Source of the DNA: Sphaerotilus uruguayifluvii
GTDB lineage: Bacteria; Pseudomonadota; Gammaproteobacteria; Burkholderiales; Burkholderiaceae_C
Direction of reading: 5' to 3'
DNA: 64,000 bases
Assembly: GCF_013294065.1 (NCBI RefSeq)
Contig: NZ_JABSNM010000015.1
Coordinates: forward strand, 51,862 to 115,861
Shown here: positions 57,155 through 64,000 of the stretch, piece by piece
How positions within the stretch are numbered: position 1 is the stretch's first letter
Layout of the letters: every line of letters starts with the position of its first letter
Made by a program: the position numbers and the translations under genes
Notes under the pieces: generated by a model
The model's database searches: none
The model's input: the letters and a program-made list of their open reading frames with translations, nothing else
What the model was told of the DNA's origin: nothing

Positions 57155-58604
57155 GTCGTTCTCCTGGCGCGGCCGATCCGAGGTCGCCCTCTTCGCGGAT
57201 CGCCGCGACCACCTGTTCCATCTTCATGAAGCGCGAGCCCTTGACGAGCACCGAGCGCACCTCGCCCAGCGCCGCCCGACCCGCGTCCGAGCGCATCGCC
57301 ACGACCAGCGCCGCGGCGTCGGCCTCGTGGCGCACCGCGGTGCCGGCGCCGGCCGACGTCGCGGCCTGCGCGGCGTGGGCCGCGAGTATGCCTGCGCTCC
57401 AGAACAGTTCGATGCCGCTGGCCGCGGCATGGGCGCCGACCTCGGCATGGAAGGCCGGGCCGTCGTCGCCGACCTCGCCCATGTCGCCCAGCACCAGCCA
57501 GCGCGGGCCGGGCAGCGCCGCCAGCACGTCGATGGCCGCGCGCACCGAGTCGGGGTTGGCGTTGTAGCTGTCGTCGATCAGCGTGATCGTGCGCCCGCGC
57601 CAGGCGCGCTGCTCGACCGCCGAGCGGCCGCGCACCGGCCGGAAGGCCGCCAGGCCGTCGCGCACCGCCGCCAGCGGCACGCCGGCGGCCAGCGCGCAGC
57701 CGGCCGCGGCCAGCGCGTTGAGCAGGTTGTGGCGTCCGGCCACCTGCAGCGCCAGCGCCGCCGCGCCCGCGGGCGTGTGCAGCGTGGCCGTCCAGTGGTC
57801 GCCCGCCCAGGCGGCCTCGGCACGCAGGTCGGCCGCCGGATCGTCCAGCGCGAAGGTGCGCACCGGGCGCGCGCCGGCCAGCCCGCGCCACAGCGCGGTG
57901 TAGGTGTCGCCCTCGGGGAAGACCGCGGTGCCGCCGGCCGGCAGCGCGGCGATCGCCGCGCCGTTCTCGCGCGCGACCGCCTCGACCGTCTTCATGAATT
58001 CCTGGTGCTCGCGCTGGGCGTTGTTCACCAGCGCCACCGTGGGCTGCGCGATGCGGGCCAGCTCGGCGATCTCGCCGGGGTGGTTCATGCCCAGCTCGAC
58101 GACCGCCAGCCGGTGGTGGCGGCGCAGGCCCAGCACCGTCAGCGGCACGCCGATGTGGTTGTTGAGGTTGCCGGCGGTGGCATGCGCCGCGTCGCCCGCG
58201 GCCGCGCGCAGGATCGACGCGATCATCTGCGTGACCGTCGTCTTGCCGTTGCTGCCGGTCACGCCGATCACCGGCAGGTCCAGCGTGGCGCGCCAGCCCT
58301 CGGCCAGCACCTGCAGCGCCGCCAGCGCGTCGGGCACCTCCAGCCCCGGCAGACCGGCCTCGGCCAGGCCCCGCTCGGCCAGCGCCGCGCAGGCGCCCGC
58401 CTCGCGGGCCTGCGCCAGGAAGTCGTTGGCGTCGAAGCGCTCGCCGCGCAGCGCGACGAACAGGTCGCCCGCGCGCAGCGTGCGGGTGTCGGTGTGGACC
58501 CGGGCGAAGGCCAGGTCAGGGTCGCCCTGCAGGCGCACCTGCGGCAGGCGCGCGGCGAGCAGCGCATGCGCCTCGCCCAGGGTCAGGAAATCGTCGGAGC
58601 TCAT
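57144..58604 (-). CDS. murF: UDP-N-acetylmuramoyl-tripeptide--D-alanyl-D-alanine ligase
   Basis: Adds the D-Ala-D-Ala dipeptide to complete the stem pentapeptide. The 486-aa protein has [20 protein letters not shown], the P-loop [53 protein letters not shown] and [20 protein letters not shown], all typical of MurF. A gap of 12 bp separates it from murE upstream. Confidence 0.97.
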   Translation of the reverse strand: MSSDDFLTLGEAHALLAARLPQVRLQGDPDLAFARVHTDTRTLRAGDLFVALRGERFDANDFLAQAREAGACAALAERGLAEAGLPGLEVPDALAALQVLAEGWRATLDLPVIGVTGSNGKTTVTQMIASILRAAAGDAAHATAGNLNNHIGVPLTVLGLRRHHRLAVVELGMNHPGEIAELARIAQPTVALVNNAQREHQEFMKTVEAVARENGAAIAALPAGGTAVFPEGDTYTALWRGLAGARPVRTFALDDPAADLRAEAAWAGDHWTATLHTPAGAAALALQVAGRHNLLNALAAAGCALAAGVPLAAVRDGLAAFRPVRGRSAVEQRAWRGRTITLIDDSYNANPDSVRAAIDVLAALPGPRWLVLGDMGEVGDDGPAFHAEVGAHAAASGIELFWSAGILAAHAAQAATSAGAGTAVRHEADAAALVVAMRSDAGRAALGEVRSVLVKGSRFMKMEQVVAAIREEGDLGSAAPGERHAH

Positions 58605-58616
58605 CGTGGGACGTGT

Positions 58617-60176
58617 TCAGTCGGCAGTCGCGATGCGCCGTTGTAGCGCGGCGGCGGCCTCCTCCAGATCTGAAAAATGCCGTCGGACGCCGGCCGTCTC
58701 CTGATAATCCTCGTGGCCCTTGCCGGCGATCAGCACGACATCGGCCGCGTCGGCCTCGTCCAGGACCGTCGCGATCGCCTCGGCACGGTCCTCGATCGAG
58801 GACAGCGACGGCGCGGGCGTGCAGCCGGCCAGGATCGCGGCCAGGATCGACGCCGGCACCTCGTGGCGCGGATTGTCGCTGGTCACGACCACCTCGTCGG
58901 CCAGCGCCTGCGCGATGCGGCCCATGACCGGGCGCTTGCCGGCGTCGCGGTTGCCGCCGCAGCCGAAGACGCACCAGAGCCGGCCGCCGCGCGCCTGCGC
59001 GAACGGGCGCAGCGCCTGCAGCGCCTTCTCGAGCGCGTCGGGCGTGTGCGCATAGTCGACGACCACCTGCGGCAGCCGCGCCGCGCCGGCCGGCGCCTCG
59101 ACGCGCTGCATGCGCCCGGGCACCGGCGTGAAGTCGGCCGCCAGCGCCGCGACCTCCGCCAGCGGCAGGCCCAGCGCGCGCAGCACCCCGATCACGCCCA
59201 CCACGTTGGCGGCGTTGTAGTCGCCGATCAGCGTGGTGCGCACCTCGGCCGTCTCGTCCGGCGCGCCGCAGGCGTCGGCGCCCCGCTCCGCCAGCGTCAG
59301 GCGCAGGCCGGCGGCGTCGTAGCGCAGCTCGCTCGCCTGCAGCCGTGCCGGGCGCGCCGTCGGCCGGGTCGAGCAGGTCCAGACCTCGAGCCGGCCCTCG
59401 GCCTGCAGCTCGTCGGCCAGCATCGCGCCCTGCGGGTCGTCGACGTTGATGACCGCCGCGCGCAGGCCCGGCCAGTCGAACAGGTCGCGCTTGGCCTGCC
59501 AGTAGGCGGCCATGCTGCCGTGGTAGTCGAGGTGGTCGGGCGTGAAGTTGGTGAACAGCGCGACCTCGATGCGCACCGCGTCGAGGCGGTGCTCGGTCAC
59601 GCCGATCGACGAGGCCTCCATCGCGCAGGCGGCGAAGCCCCGGGCGGCGAAATCGCGCAGCGCACGCTGCAGCGTGACCGGATCGGGCGTGGTCAGGCCG
59701 GTCGAGATCACCCGGGCCTCGGGCGCGACGCGGCTGGGCGGCTCGCCCACGCCCAGCGTGCCGACGACGCCGCAGCGCCGCCCGGCCAGGCTGAGCGCCT
59801 GCGCGATCCACCAGGCGGTCGAGGTCTTGCCGTTCGTGCCGGTGGTCGCCAGCACCGCGAGCCGGCGGCTCGGATGGTCATGCCAGGCCGCGGCCAGCGG
59901 CGCGGTGCGGGCCTTGAGCGCCGGCAGCGCGGCGATGCGCGCGTCGCCGAAGCCGAAGGCCTCGACGCCGTCGGCCTCGACCAGACAGGCGGCGGCGCCG
60001 GCCGCCAGCGCCGCCGGCACATGGCGGCGGCCGTCCTGCGCCAGCCCCGGCCAGGCGATGAAGACATCGCCCGGGCCGACCTGGCGGCTGTCGGTGCGCA
60101 GCGTCGCCTGCGGCGCGACGGCGCGCAGCCAGGCCAGCGCCTCGTCGACCTCCCGGAAAACGGTCGGACCCAGCAT
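58617..60176 (-). CDS. murE: UDP-MurNAc-tripeptide synthetase (meso-diaminopimelate-adding)
   Basis: Adds meso-diaminopimelate to UDP-MurNAc-L-Ala-D-Glu. The 519-aa protein has TLRTDSRQVGPGDVFIAWPG, the P-loop VLATTGTNGKTSTAWWIAQA, AMEASSIGVTEHRLDAVRIE and VVVDYAHTPDALEKALQALR. The DNPR motif in TSDNPRHEVPASI marks diaminopimelate rather than lysine specificity. The start ATG at 60176 shares a base with the ftsI stop (TGATG). Confidence 0.96.
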   Translation of the reverse strand: MLGPTVFREVDEALAWLRAVAPQATLRTDSRQVGPGDVFIAWPGLAQDGRRHVPAALAAGAAACLVEADGVEAFGFGDARIAALPALKARTAPLAAAWHDHPSRRLAVLATTGTNGKTSTAWWIAQALSLAGRRCGVVGTLGVGEPPSRVAPEARVISTGLTTPDPVTLQRALRDFAARGFAACAMEASSIGVTEHRLDAVRIEVALFTNFTPDHLDYHGSMAAYWQAKRDLFDWPGLRAAVINVDDPQGAMLADELQAEGRLEVWTCSTRPTARPARLQASELRYDAAGLRLTLAERGADACGAPDETAEVRTTLIGDYNAANVVGVIGVLRALGLPLAEVAALAADFTPVPGRMQRVEAPAGAARLPQVVVDYAHTPDALEKALQALRPFAQARGGRLWCVFGCGGNRDAGKRPVMGRIAQALADEVVVTSDNPRHEVPASILAAILAGCTPAPSLSSIEDRAEAIATVLDEADAADVVLIAGKGHEDYQETAGVRRHFSDLEEAAAALQRRIATAD

Positions 60177-61999
60177 CAGAAGGACTCCTCCACGGCCTTG
60201 GCCGCCTGCGCACGCGCGACGATCTGCGGCTTGACCTCCAGATCGGGCGGCACGCCCATCACCCGCAGCGTCTGCTGCACCACCTGGCTGAACACCGGCG
60301 CAGCGACGTCGCCGCCGAAGTAGCGGCCGTTGCTCGGCTCGTCGACCATCACCGCGACGACGATGCGCGGCGAGTGCAGCGGCGCCAGGCCGACGAACCA
60401 CGCGCGGTACTTGTTGCCCGCATAGCCCTTGCCTTCCTGCTTGTGCGCCGTGCCGGTCTTGCCGCCGACCGAGTAGCCGACCGCCTGCGCCTTCGGCGCG
60501 GTGCCGCCCTCGGCGGTGACCATGCCGAGCATCTTGCGCACCGAGCGCGCGACCTCCGGACGGAAGACCTGCACGCCCTCGACCGGCGCGGACTGCTTCT
60601 GCAGCGTGACCGGCACGAGCTGGCCGTCGCGGGCGAACACCGTGTAGGCATGCGCGAGCTGGAACAGCGAGGCCGACAGGCCGTAGCCGTAGCTCATCGT
60701 CGCCTGCTCGATCGGGCGCCAGGTCTTGTAGGGCCGCAGCCGGCCCGAGGCCAGGCCGGGAAAATGCATCTCCGGCTTCTGACCGAGCCCGACCGAGCGG
60801 AACAGCTCCCACATCTCGCGCGGCTGCATCTGCATCGCCATCTTGACGGTGCCGACGTTGCTCGACTTCTGGATCACCTGCTCGACGGTCAGCTGGCCGT
60901 GAGGGTGGGAGTCGCGGATCGTCGAGCCGGTGATGGTGATGCTGCCCGGCGCGGTCTGGATGACCGTCTCGGGCTTGACGCGCCCGGTCTGCAGCGCCTG
61001 CGCGATGACCAGCGGCTTCATCGTCGAGCCCGGCTCGAAGGTGTCGGTCAGCGCGCGGTTGCGCAGGTTCTCGCCGGTACGGCTGCTGCGGTCGTTCGGC
61101 CGGTAGGAGGGATAGTTGACCAGCGCCAGCACCTCGCCGGTCTGGGCGTCGAGCACCACCGCGCTGCCGGCCTTGGCATTGTTCTCGAGCACCGCGTCGC
61201 GCAGGCGCTGGTAGGCGACGAACTGCACCTTGCTGTCGACCGACAGCGCGATGTCCTGGCCGTCCTCCGGCTCGACGATGTCGCCGACGTCCTCGACGAC
61301 GCGGCCCAGGCGGTCGCGCACGACGCTGCGGCTGCCGTTGCGCCCCTGCAGCTCCTTCTGGAACGCCAGCTCGACGCCTTCCTGGCCCTTCTCCTCGAGG
61401 TTGGTGAAGCCGACCACATGCGCGACCGCCTCGCCCTCCGGATACTCGCGCCGGTACTCGCGCTGCAGATAGACGCCCTTGACGCCCAGCGCCTTGATCT
61501 TCTGCGCGGTCGCGTCGTCGACCAGCCGGCGCAGCCAGACGAAGCTGCCGCCGTCGCGCACCTTCGCCGCCAGATCGGCCGGCGTGATGTCGATCAGCCG
61601 CGAGAGCTCGGCGACCTGCGCCTCGGTGGCCTGGAAGTCCTTCGGGATCATCCAGACCGAGGGCGCCGGCACGCTGGCGGCGAGCACCTCGCCGTTGCGG
61701 TCGGTGATGCGGCCGCGGCTGGCCTGCAGCTCGAAGGTGCGCTGGTAGCGGCTCTCGCCCTGCGACTGGAAGAACTCCTTGTCGATGACCTGCACGTACA
61801 TCGCCCGGCCGATCAGCACCGAGAAGGTCAGGCCCAGCATCGCCACCGCCAGCCGCGAGCGCCAGATCGGCGTCTTGGCCGTCAGCAGCGGGCTGGAGGC
61901 GTAGCGGGCGCCGTGGCCGCCGGGCCGCGAGGCCGCGCCGTCGCCGCCCCTCGCCGCCGCCCAGCGCTCGCGCAGCGTCTCGATCCAGCGCGCGCTCAC
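60176..61999 (-). CDS. ftsI: Septal transpeptidase FtsI (penicillin-binding protein 3)
   Basis: Class B penicillin-binding protein cross-linking septal peptidoglycan. The 607-aa protein starts with GTG at 61999 (GTGA overlap with ftsL). One membrane helix lies near residue 50 (LAVAMLGLTFSVLIGRAMYV), followed by the pedestal domain (RGRITDRNGEVLAASVPAPS). The transpeptidase motifs are intact: EPGSTMKPLVIA with the active Ser, SSNVG, and KTGTAHKQ. The C-terminal tail is short. Confidence 0.97.
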   Translation of the reverse strand: MSARWIETLRERWAAARGGDGAASRPGGHGARYASSPLLTAKTPIWRSRLAVAMLGLTFSVLIGRAMYVQVIDKEFFQSQGESRYQRTFELQASRGRITDRNGEVLAASVPAPSVWMIPKDFQATEAQVAELSRLIDITPADLAAKVRDGGSFVWLRRLVDDATAQKIKALGVKGVYLQREYRREYPEGEAVAHVVGFTNLEEKGQEGVELAFQKELQGRNGSRSVVRDRLGRVVEDVGDIVEPEDGQDIALSVDSKVQFVAYQRLRDAVLENNAKAGSAVVLDAQTGEVLALVNYPSYRPNDRSSRTGENLRNRALTDTFEPGSTMKPLVIAQALQTGRVKPETVIQTAPGSITITGSTIRDSHPHGQLTVEQVIQKSSNVGTVKMAMQMQPREMWELFRSVGLGQKPEMHFPGLASGRLRPYKTWRPIEQATMSYGYGLSASLFQLAHAYTVFARDGQLVPVTLQKQSAPVEGVQVFRPEVARSVRKMLGMVTAEGGTAPKAQAVGYSVGGKTGTAHKQEGKGYAGNKYRAWFVGLAPLHSPRIVVAVMVDEPSNGRYFGGDVAAPVFSQVVQQTLRVMGVPPDLEVKPQIVARAQAAKAVEESF

Positions 62000-62301
62000 G
62001 GCCGGCCTCCGGCGCGGCTGCCGCCGCCACTGCCGCCAGCGGCGGCGTCGAGGTACTGCGTGACCGCCGGGGTCGCGACGCTCATCTTCAGCGTCTCCCG
62101 CGCGATCAGGTCGACGCGCAGATGGGTGGCCTGGGCCCGCAGCTGCAGGCGCAGCTTCTCGGCCTCCTGCTCGAGCTGCTGGGTCTGGATGCGCTCGCGC
62201 TCGAGCTGCACGAACTGGCGGCGCGACTCGTAGGAGACCTGCACCAGATACAGCGCGCTGGCGACCACCGCCAGCAGCAGCATGATGTTCAGCCGGGTCA
62301 T
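61996..62301 (-). CDS. ftsL: Cell division protein FtsL
   Basis: Small bitopic divisome protein forming a complex with FtsB and FtsQ. The 101-aa product has an N-terminal membrane helix ([20 protein letters not shown]), then a coiled coil ([20 protein letters not shown]) and the characteristic end [20 protein letters not shown]. The last 20 residues are Gly/Arg-rich. It overlaps rsmH (ATGA) and ftsI (GTGA). Confidence 0.94.
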   Translation of the reverse strand: MTRLNIMLLLAVVASALYLVQVSYESRRQFVQLERERIQTQQLEQEAEKLRLQLRAQATHLRVDLIARETLKMSVATPAVTQYLDAAAGGSGGGSRAGGRP

Positions 62302-63290
62302 GCGCGCCTCCGGGAGAAAGGCACCGGCGCCGCCGGCAGCGGCACCGCGGTGCGTGCGGCCACGCGCAGGATCGCCGAGCGCGAGCGCGCGTTGGCCTCG
62401 ATCTCGGCCTCGGAGGGCTTGATGCGGGCGACCTCGTCGAGCAGCGCCGGCTTCGGCGCGGCGAAGGGCGCGCGCCGGTCGAACTCCTCGCGGGCGTGGC
62501 GCTGGATGAAGTTCTTGACGATGCGGTCTTCCAGCGAGTGGAAGCTGATGATGGCCAGCCGCCCGCCCGGCGCCAGCGCGGCCAGCGAGGCCTCCAGCGC
62601 CTGCTCGAGCTCGTCGAGCTCGCCGTTGACCAGGATGCGCAGCGCCTGGAAGGTGCGGGTGGCCGGATCCTGGCCGCGCTCGCGGGTGCGCACCACGGTG
62701 GCGGCCAGCGCGGCCAGCTCGGAGGTGCGTGCCAGCGGCTGGCCGGCCTCGCGCCGCGCCACGATCGCGCGCGCCAGCGGGCCGGCGAAGCGCTCCTCGC
62801 CGTAGACGCGGATCACCTCGGCGATGCGCTCGAAGGGCGCGGTGGCCAGAAAGTCGGCCGCGCTCTGGCCGCGCGTCGGGTCCATGCGCATGTCGAGCGG
62901 CCCGTCGTGGCGGAAGCTGAAGCCCCGCGCCGGATCGTCGATCTGCGGCGAGGACACGCCGATGTCGAGCAGGATGCCGTCGACCTGCGCCACGCCGTGC
63001 GCGGCCATCACCTCGGGATAGTCGGCGAAGCGGGTGTGGTCGATCGAGAAGCGCGCGTCGTCGATGCGGGTGTCGCCCTCGCGGGCATGCGCGACGGCCT
63101 CGGGGTCGCGGTCGATCGCCATCAGCCGCCCGCCCGGCGCCAGGCGCGACAGGATCAGGCGCGAATGGCCGCCGCGGCCGAAGGTGCCGTCGATGTAGGT
63201 GCCGTCGGGGCGATGCAGCAGCGCGTCGACCGCCTCGTGAAGCAGCACGGTGACGTGCTGCCGGGGAATTGCTTCGGCAGGTACAGCCAT
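62298..63290 (-). CDS. rsmH: 16S rRNA (cytosine1402-N4)-methyltransferase
   Basis: Methylates the N4 of C1402 in 16S rRNA (formerly MraW). The 330-aa protein has [20 protein letters not shown], the SAM-binding [60 protein letters not shown] and [20 protein letters not shown]. The chosen start ATG 63290 leaves a 10-bp gap to mraZ. Confidence 0.97.
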   Translation of the reverse strand: MAVPAEAIPRQHVTVLLHEAVDALLHRPDGTYIDGTFGRGGHSRLILSRLAPGGRLMAIDRDPEAVAHAREGDTRIDDARFSIDHTRFADYPEVMAAHGVAQVDGILLDIGVSSPQIDDPARGFSFRHDGPLDMRMDPTRGQSAADFLATAPFERIAEVIRVYGEERFAGPLARAIVARREAGQPLARTSELAALAATVVRTRERGQDPATRTFQALRILVNGELDELEQALEASLAALAPGGRLAIISFHSLEDRIVKNFIQRHAREEFDRRAPFAAPKPALLDEVARIKPSEAEIEANARSRSAILRVAARTAVPLPAAPVPFSRRRA

Positions 63291-63300
63291 GGGAGGGGGG

Positions 63301-63741
63301 TCAGAAACTGAAGTCCTGCAATCCGGCAGGCATCGGCTGCTGCAGCAGCGCGGCCTCGGCGGCCGCGTGACGCTGGGCGTCCCAGAGCTCGAGATGGCTG
63401 CCCATGCCGACCAGCAGGACGTCGCGGACCAGCGCGGCCGCGGCGCGCAGCTCCGGCGAGACCGGCACACGCGAGGCCGCGTCGATCACGACGTCCATCG
63501 CGCTGCCGAGGAAGAGGCGTTTCCATCCGCTGGCCGACATCGGCAGCGTTTCCAGGCGGGCGCGGAACGCCTCCCAGACCGGCCGGGGGAACAGCATCAG
63601 GCAGCCTTCGGGATGGCGGGTGAGCGTGATCTGCCCCTCGCAGCCGGCCTGCAGCACCTCGCGATGGCGCGCGGGAACGCTCAGGCGTCCCTTGGCGTCC
63701 AGCGCAAGCGCCGAAGTCCCCTGGAAGTGAAAGCTGACCAC
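63301..63741 (-). CDS. mraZ: Transcriptional regulator MraZ
   Basis: AbrB-fold DNA-binding protein that represses its own dcw operon. From GTG 63741 the product is 146 aa starting (M)[20 protein letters not shown], matching the MraZ N-terminus; the two SpoVT-AbrB motifs are [16 protein letters not shown] and [36 protein letters not shown] and [12 protein letters not shown] are also conserved. A GTG at 63771 would lie within the predicted -10 element and so is unlikely. The predicted transcript start near 63763 leaves a leader of only about 22 nt. Confidence 0.9.
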   Translation of the reverse strand: MVSFHFQGTSALALDAKGRLSVPARHREVLQAGCEGQITLTRHPEGCLMLFPRPVWEAFRARLETLPMSASGWKRLFLGSAMDVVIDAASRVPVSPELRAAAALVRDVLLVGMGSHLELWDAQRHAAAEAALLQQPMPAGLQDFSF

Positions 63742-63770
63742 AAAAACCCACAAAACGACACGGTCGCCCA
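63736..63770 (-). promoter_or_regulatory. MraZ operator: TGGGN-type repeats at 10-bp spacing
   Basis: Reading the minus strand from 63770, the 5-mers at offsets 0, 10, 20 and 30 are TGGGC, TGTCG, TGGGT and TGGTC. E. coli MraZ binds TGGGN repeats separated by 5 nt next to its own promoter, and the spacing here is the same, with the second and fourth copies degenerate. The array begins at the -10 element and reaches the mraZ start codon, so bound MraZ would block initiation. Confidence 0.65.
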
Positions 63771-63799
63771 CTGTAGCGGAGAAATTGGACCAGGGTCAA
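63770..63799 (-). promoter_or_regulatory. Promoter at the head of the dcw cluster
   Basis: On the minus strand TTGACC (63794-63799, five of six matches to the -35 consensus) is followed after 18 nt by TACAGT (63770-63775, four of six -10 matches). Transcription would begin near 63763, just before the mraZ GTG at 63741. This fits the location of the main mra promoter in other bacteria. Confidence 0.65.
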
Positions 63800-63819
63800 G
63801 GAAACGCCCGACCGAATCA

Positions 63820-63840
63820 CCAATGAAATCAAGCACTTAG
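63820..63840. repeat. 21-bp direct repeat, copy 1
   Basis: Matches 63888-63908 at 18 of 21 positions; on the minus strand both begin CTAAGTGCTT. The two copies are 68 bp apart (start to start) and lie between the dcw promoter and the transposase fragment. Confidence 0.65.
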
Positions 63841-63887
63841 ATGCAGGCACCGATTTTCGGGAGGCATGCGTCCAGCGATGAAAAAAG

Positions 63888-63908
63888 CCATTCAAATGAA
63901 GCACTTAG
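63888..63908. repeat. 21-bp direct repeat, copy 2 (contains transposase stop codon)
   Basis: Second copy of the repeat at 63820-63840, with three mismatches. Its edge includes the TAA stop (63905-63907) of the transposase fragment, so the repeat probably stems from the insertion-sequence end. Confidence 0.6.
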
Positions 63909-64000
63909 GTGTCAAGACCCGGGAGATTCTTTGGCCGCTTCTTGAACAAGTCGGGTGACTTGGCCCGCCAGGACTTGAGGGCATCAAGAGGCGTGTGATG
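63905..64000 (-). CDS. IS481-family-like transposase, C-terminal end (runs off the window)
   Basis: The minus strand is open from the right edge to TAA 63905-63907, giving 31 residues: TPLDALKSWRAKSPDLF then KKRPKNLPGLDT. This resembles the last part of IS481-type DDE transposases (TPxxxLKxWxxxxPELFxKxPxNxPGxDx, from memory). The body of the gene with the DDE residues lies outside the window, so whether it is a full element or a remnant cannot be seen. It sits about 160 bp upstream of mraZ. The local base composition is lower in GC than the dcw genes. Confidence 0.6.
   Translation of the reverse strand, partial: HHTPLDALKSWRAKSPDLFKKRPKNLPGLDT

Noticed and set aside
63742..63771. Upstream GTG 63771 as the mraZ start
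   Set aside because: It overlaps the predicted -10 element and adds residues not found in MraZ proteins; GTG 63741 fits the promoter and the family better.

Overview
The window is about 64 kb of very GC-rich, densely packed bacterial DNA. Gene content and order point to a betaproteobacterium of the order Burkholderiales, probably near the Leptothrix/Rubrivivax/Sphaerotilus group; this placement is inferred from gene content and was not computed. Supporting signs are the pilD-coaE-zapD-yacG run, a kynBUA operon, a Cys-type periplasmic formate dehydrogenase locus with DUF3305/DUF3306 genes, and a complete dcw cell-wall/division cluster ending in lpxC. I saw no rRNA, tRNA or CRISPR array.

Left part (1-9.6 kb): the end of a methyltransferase-like gene, then pilD, coaE, zapD and yacG, with a large inverted repeat between the last two. 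Facing them are a Nudix hydrolase, a DUF815 ATPase, slmA, a HAD nucleotidase and argB. A 4-hydroxyphenylpyruvate dioxygenase gene (hppD) follows, broken by one in-frame TGA. Next come a LuxR-type regulator and three small genes (exported protein, SnoaL-like protein, ABM-domain protein) that may form an uncharacterised unit.

11-19.4 kb: a periplasmic copper-handling cluster (DUF2946-like protein, small exported protein, TolC-family lipoprotein, multicopper oxidase, cupredoxin, CusF-like protein) ends at a strong terminator. Opposite it lie the DUF485-actP acetate-uptake operon, with an 11-bp phased repeat upstream, and an M32 carboxypeptidase.

19.4-34.5 kb: a formate dehydrogenase island. It holds a histidine kinase and an NtrC-type regulator with an altered GAFTGA loop, fdhD, the membrane, iron-sulfur and catalytic subunits, and small accessory genes. 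A divergent arm encodes DUF3305, DUF3306, a poly-[4Fe-4S] ferredoxin, a TorD-like chaperone and mobA. The two arms are separated by about 420 bp carrying a compound palindrome.

34.5-45 kb: yqaA, dusB-fis, purH, a GNAT acetyltransferase, ruvC, kynB-kynU-kynA (tryptophan to anthranilate), a GGDEF/EAL protein and a glutathione S-transferase.

45-63.8 kb: the dcw cluster on the minus strand, read mraZ-rsmH-ftsL-ftsI-murE-murF-mraY-murD-ftsW-murG-murC-ddlB-ftsQ-ftsA-ftsZ-lpxC. Most junctions overlap by 1-11 nt. A recognisable promoter and MraZ-type TGGGN operator sit at its head. Beyond it, at the right edge, is the C-terminal end of an IS481-like transposase and a 21-bp direct repeat.
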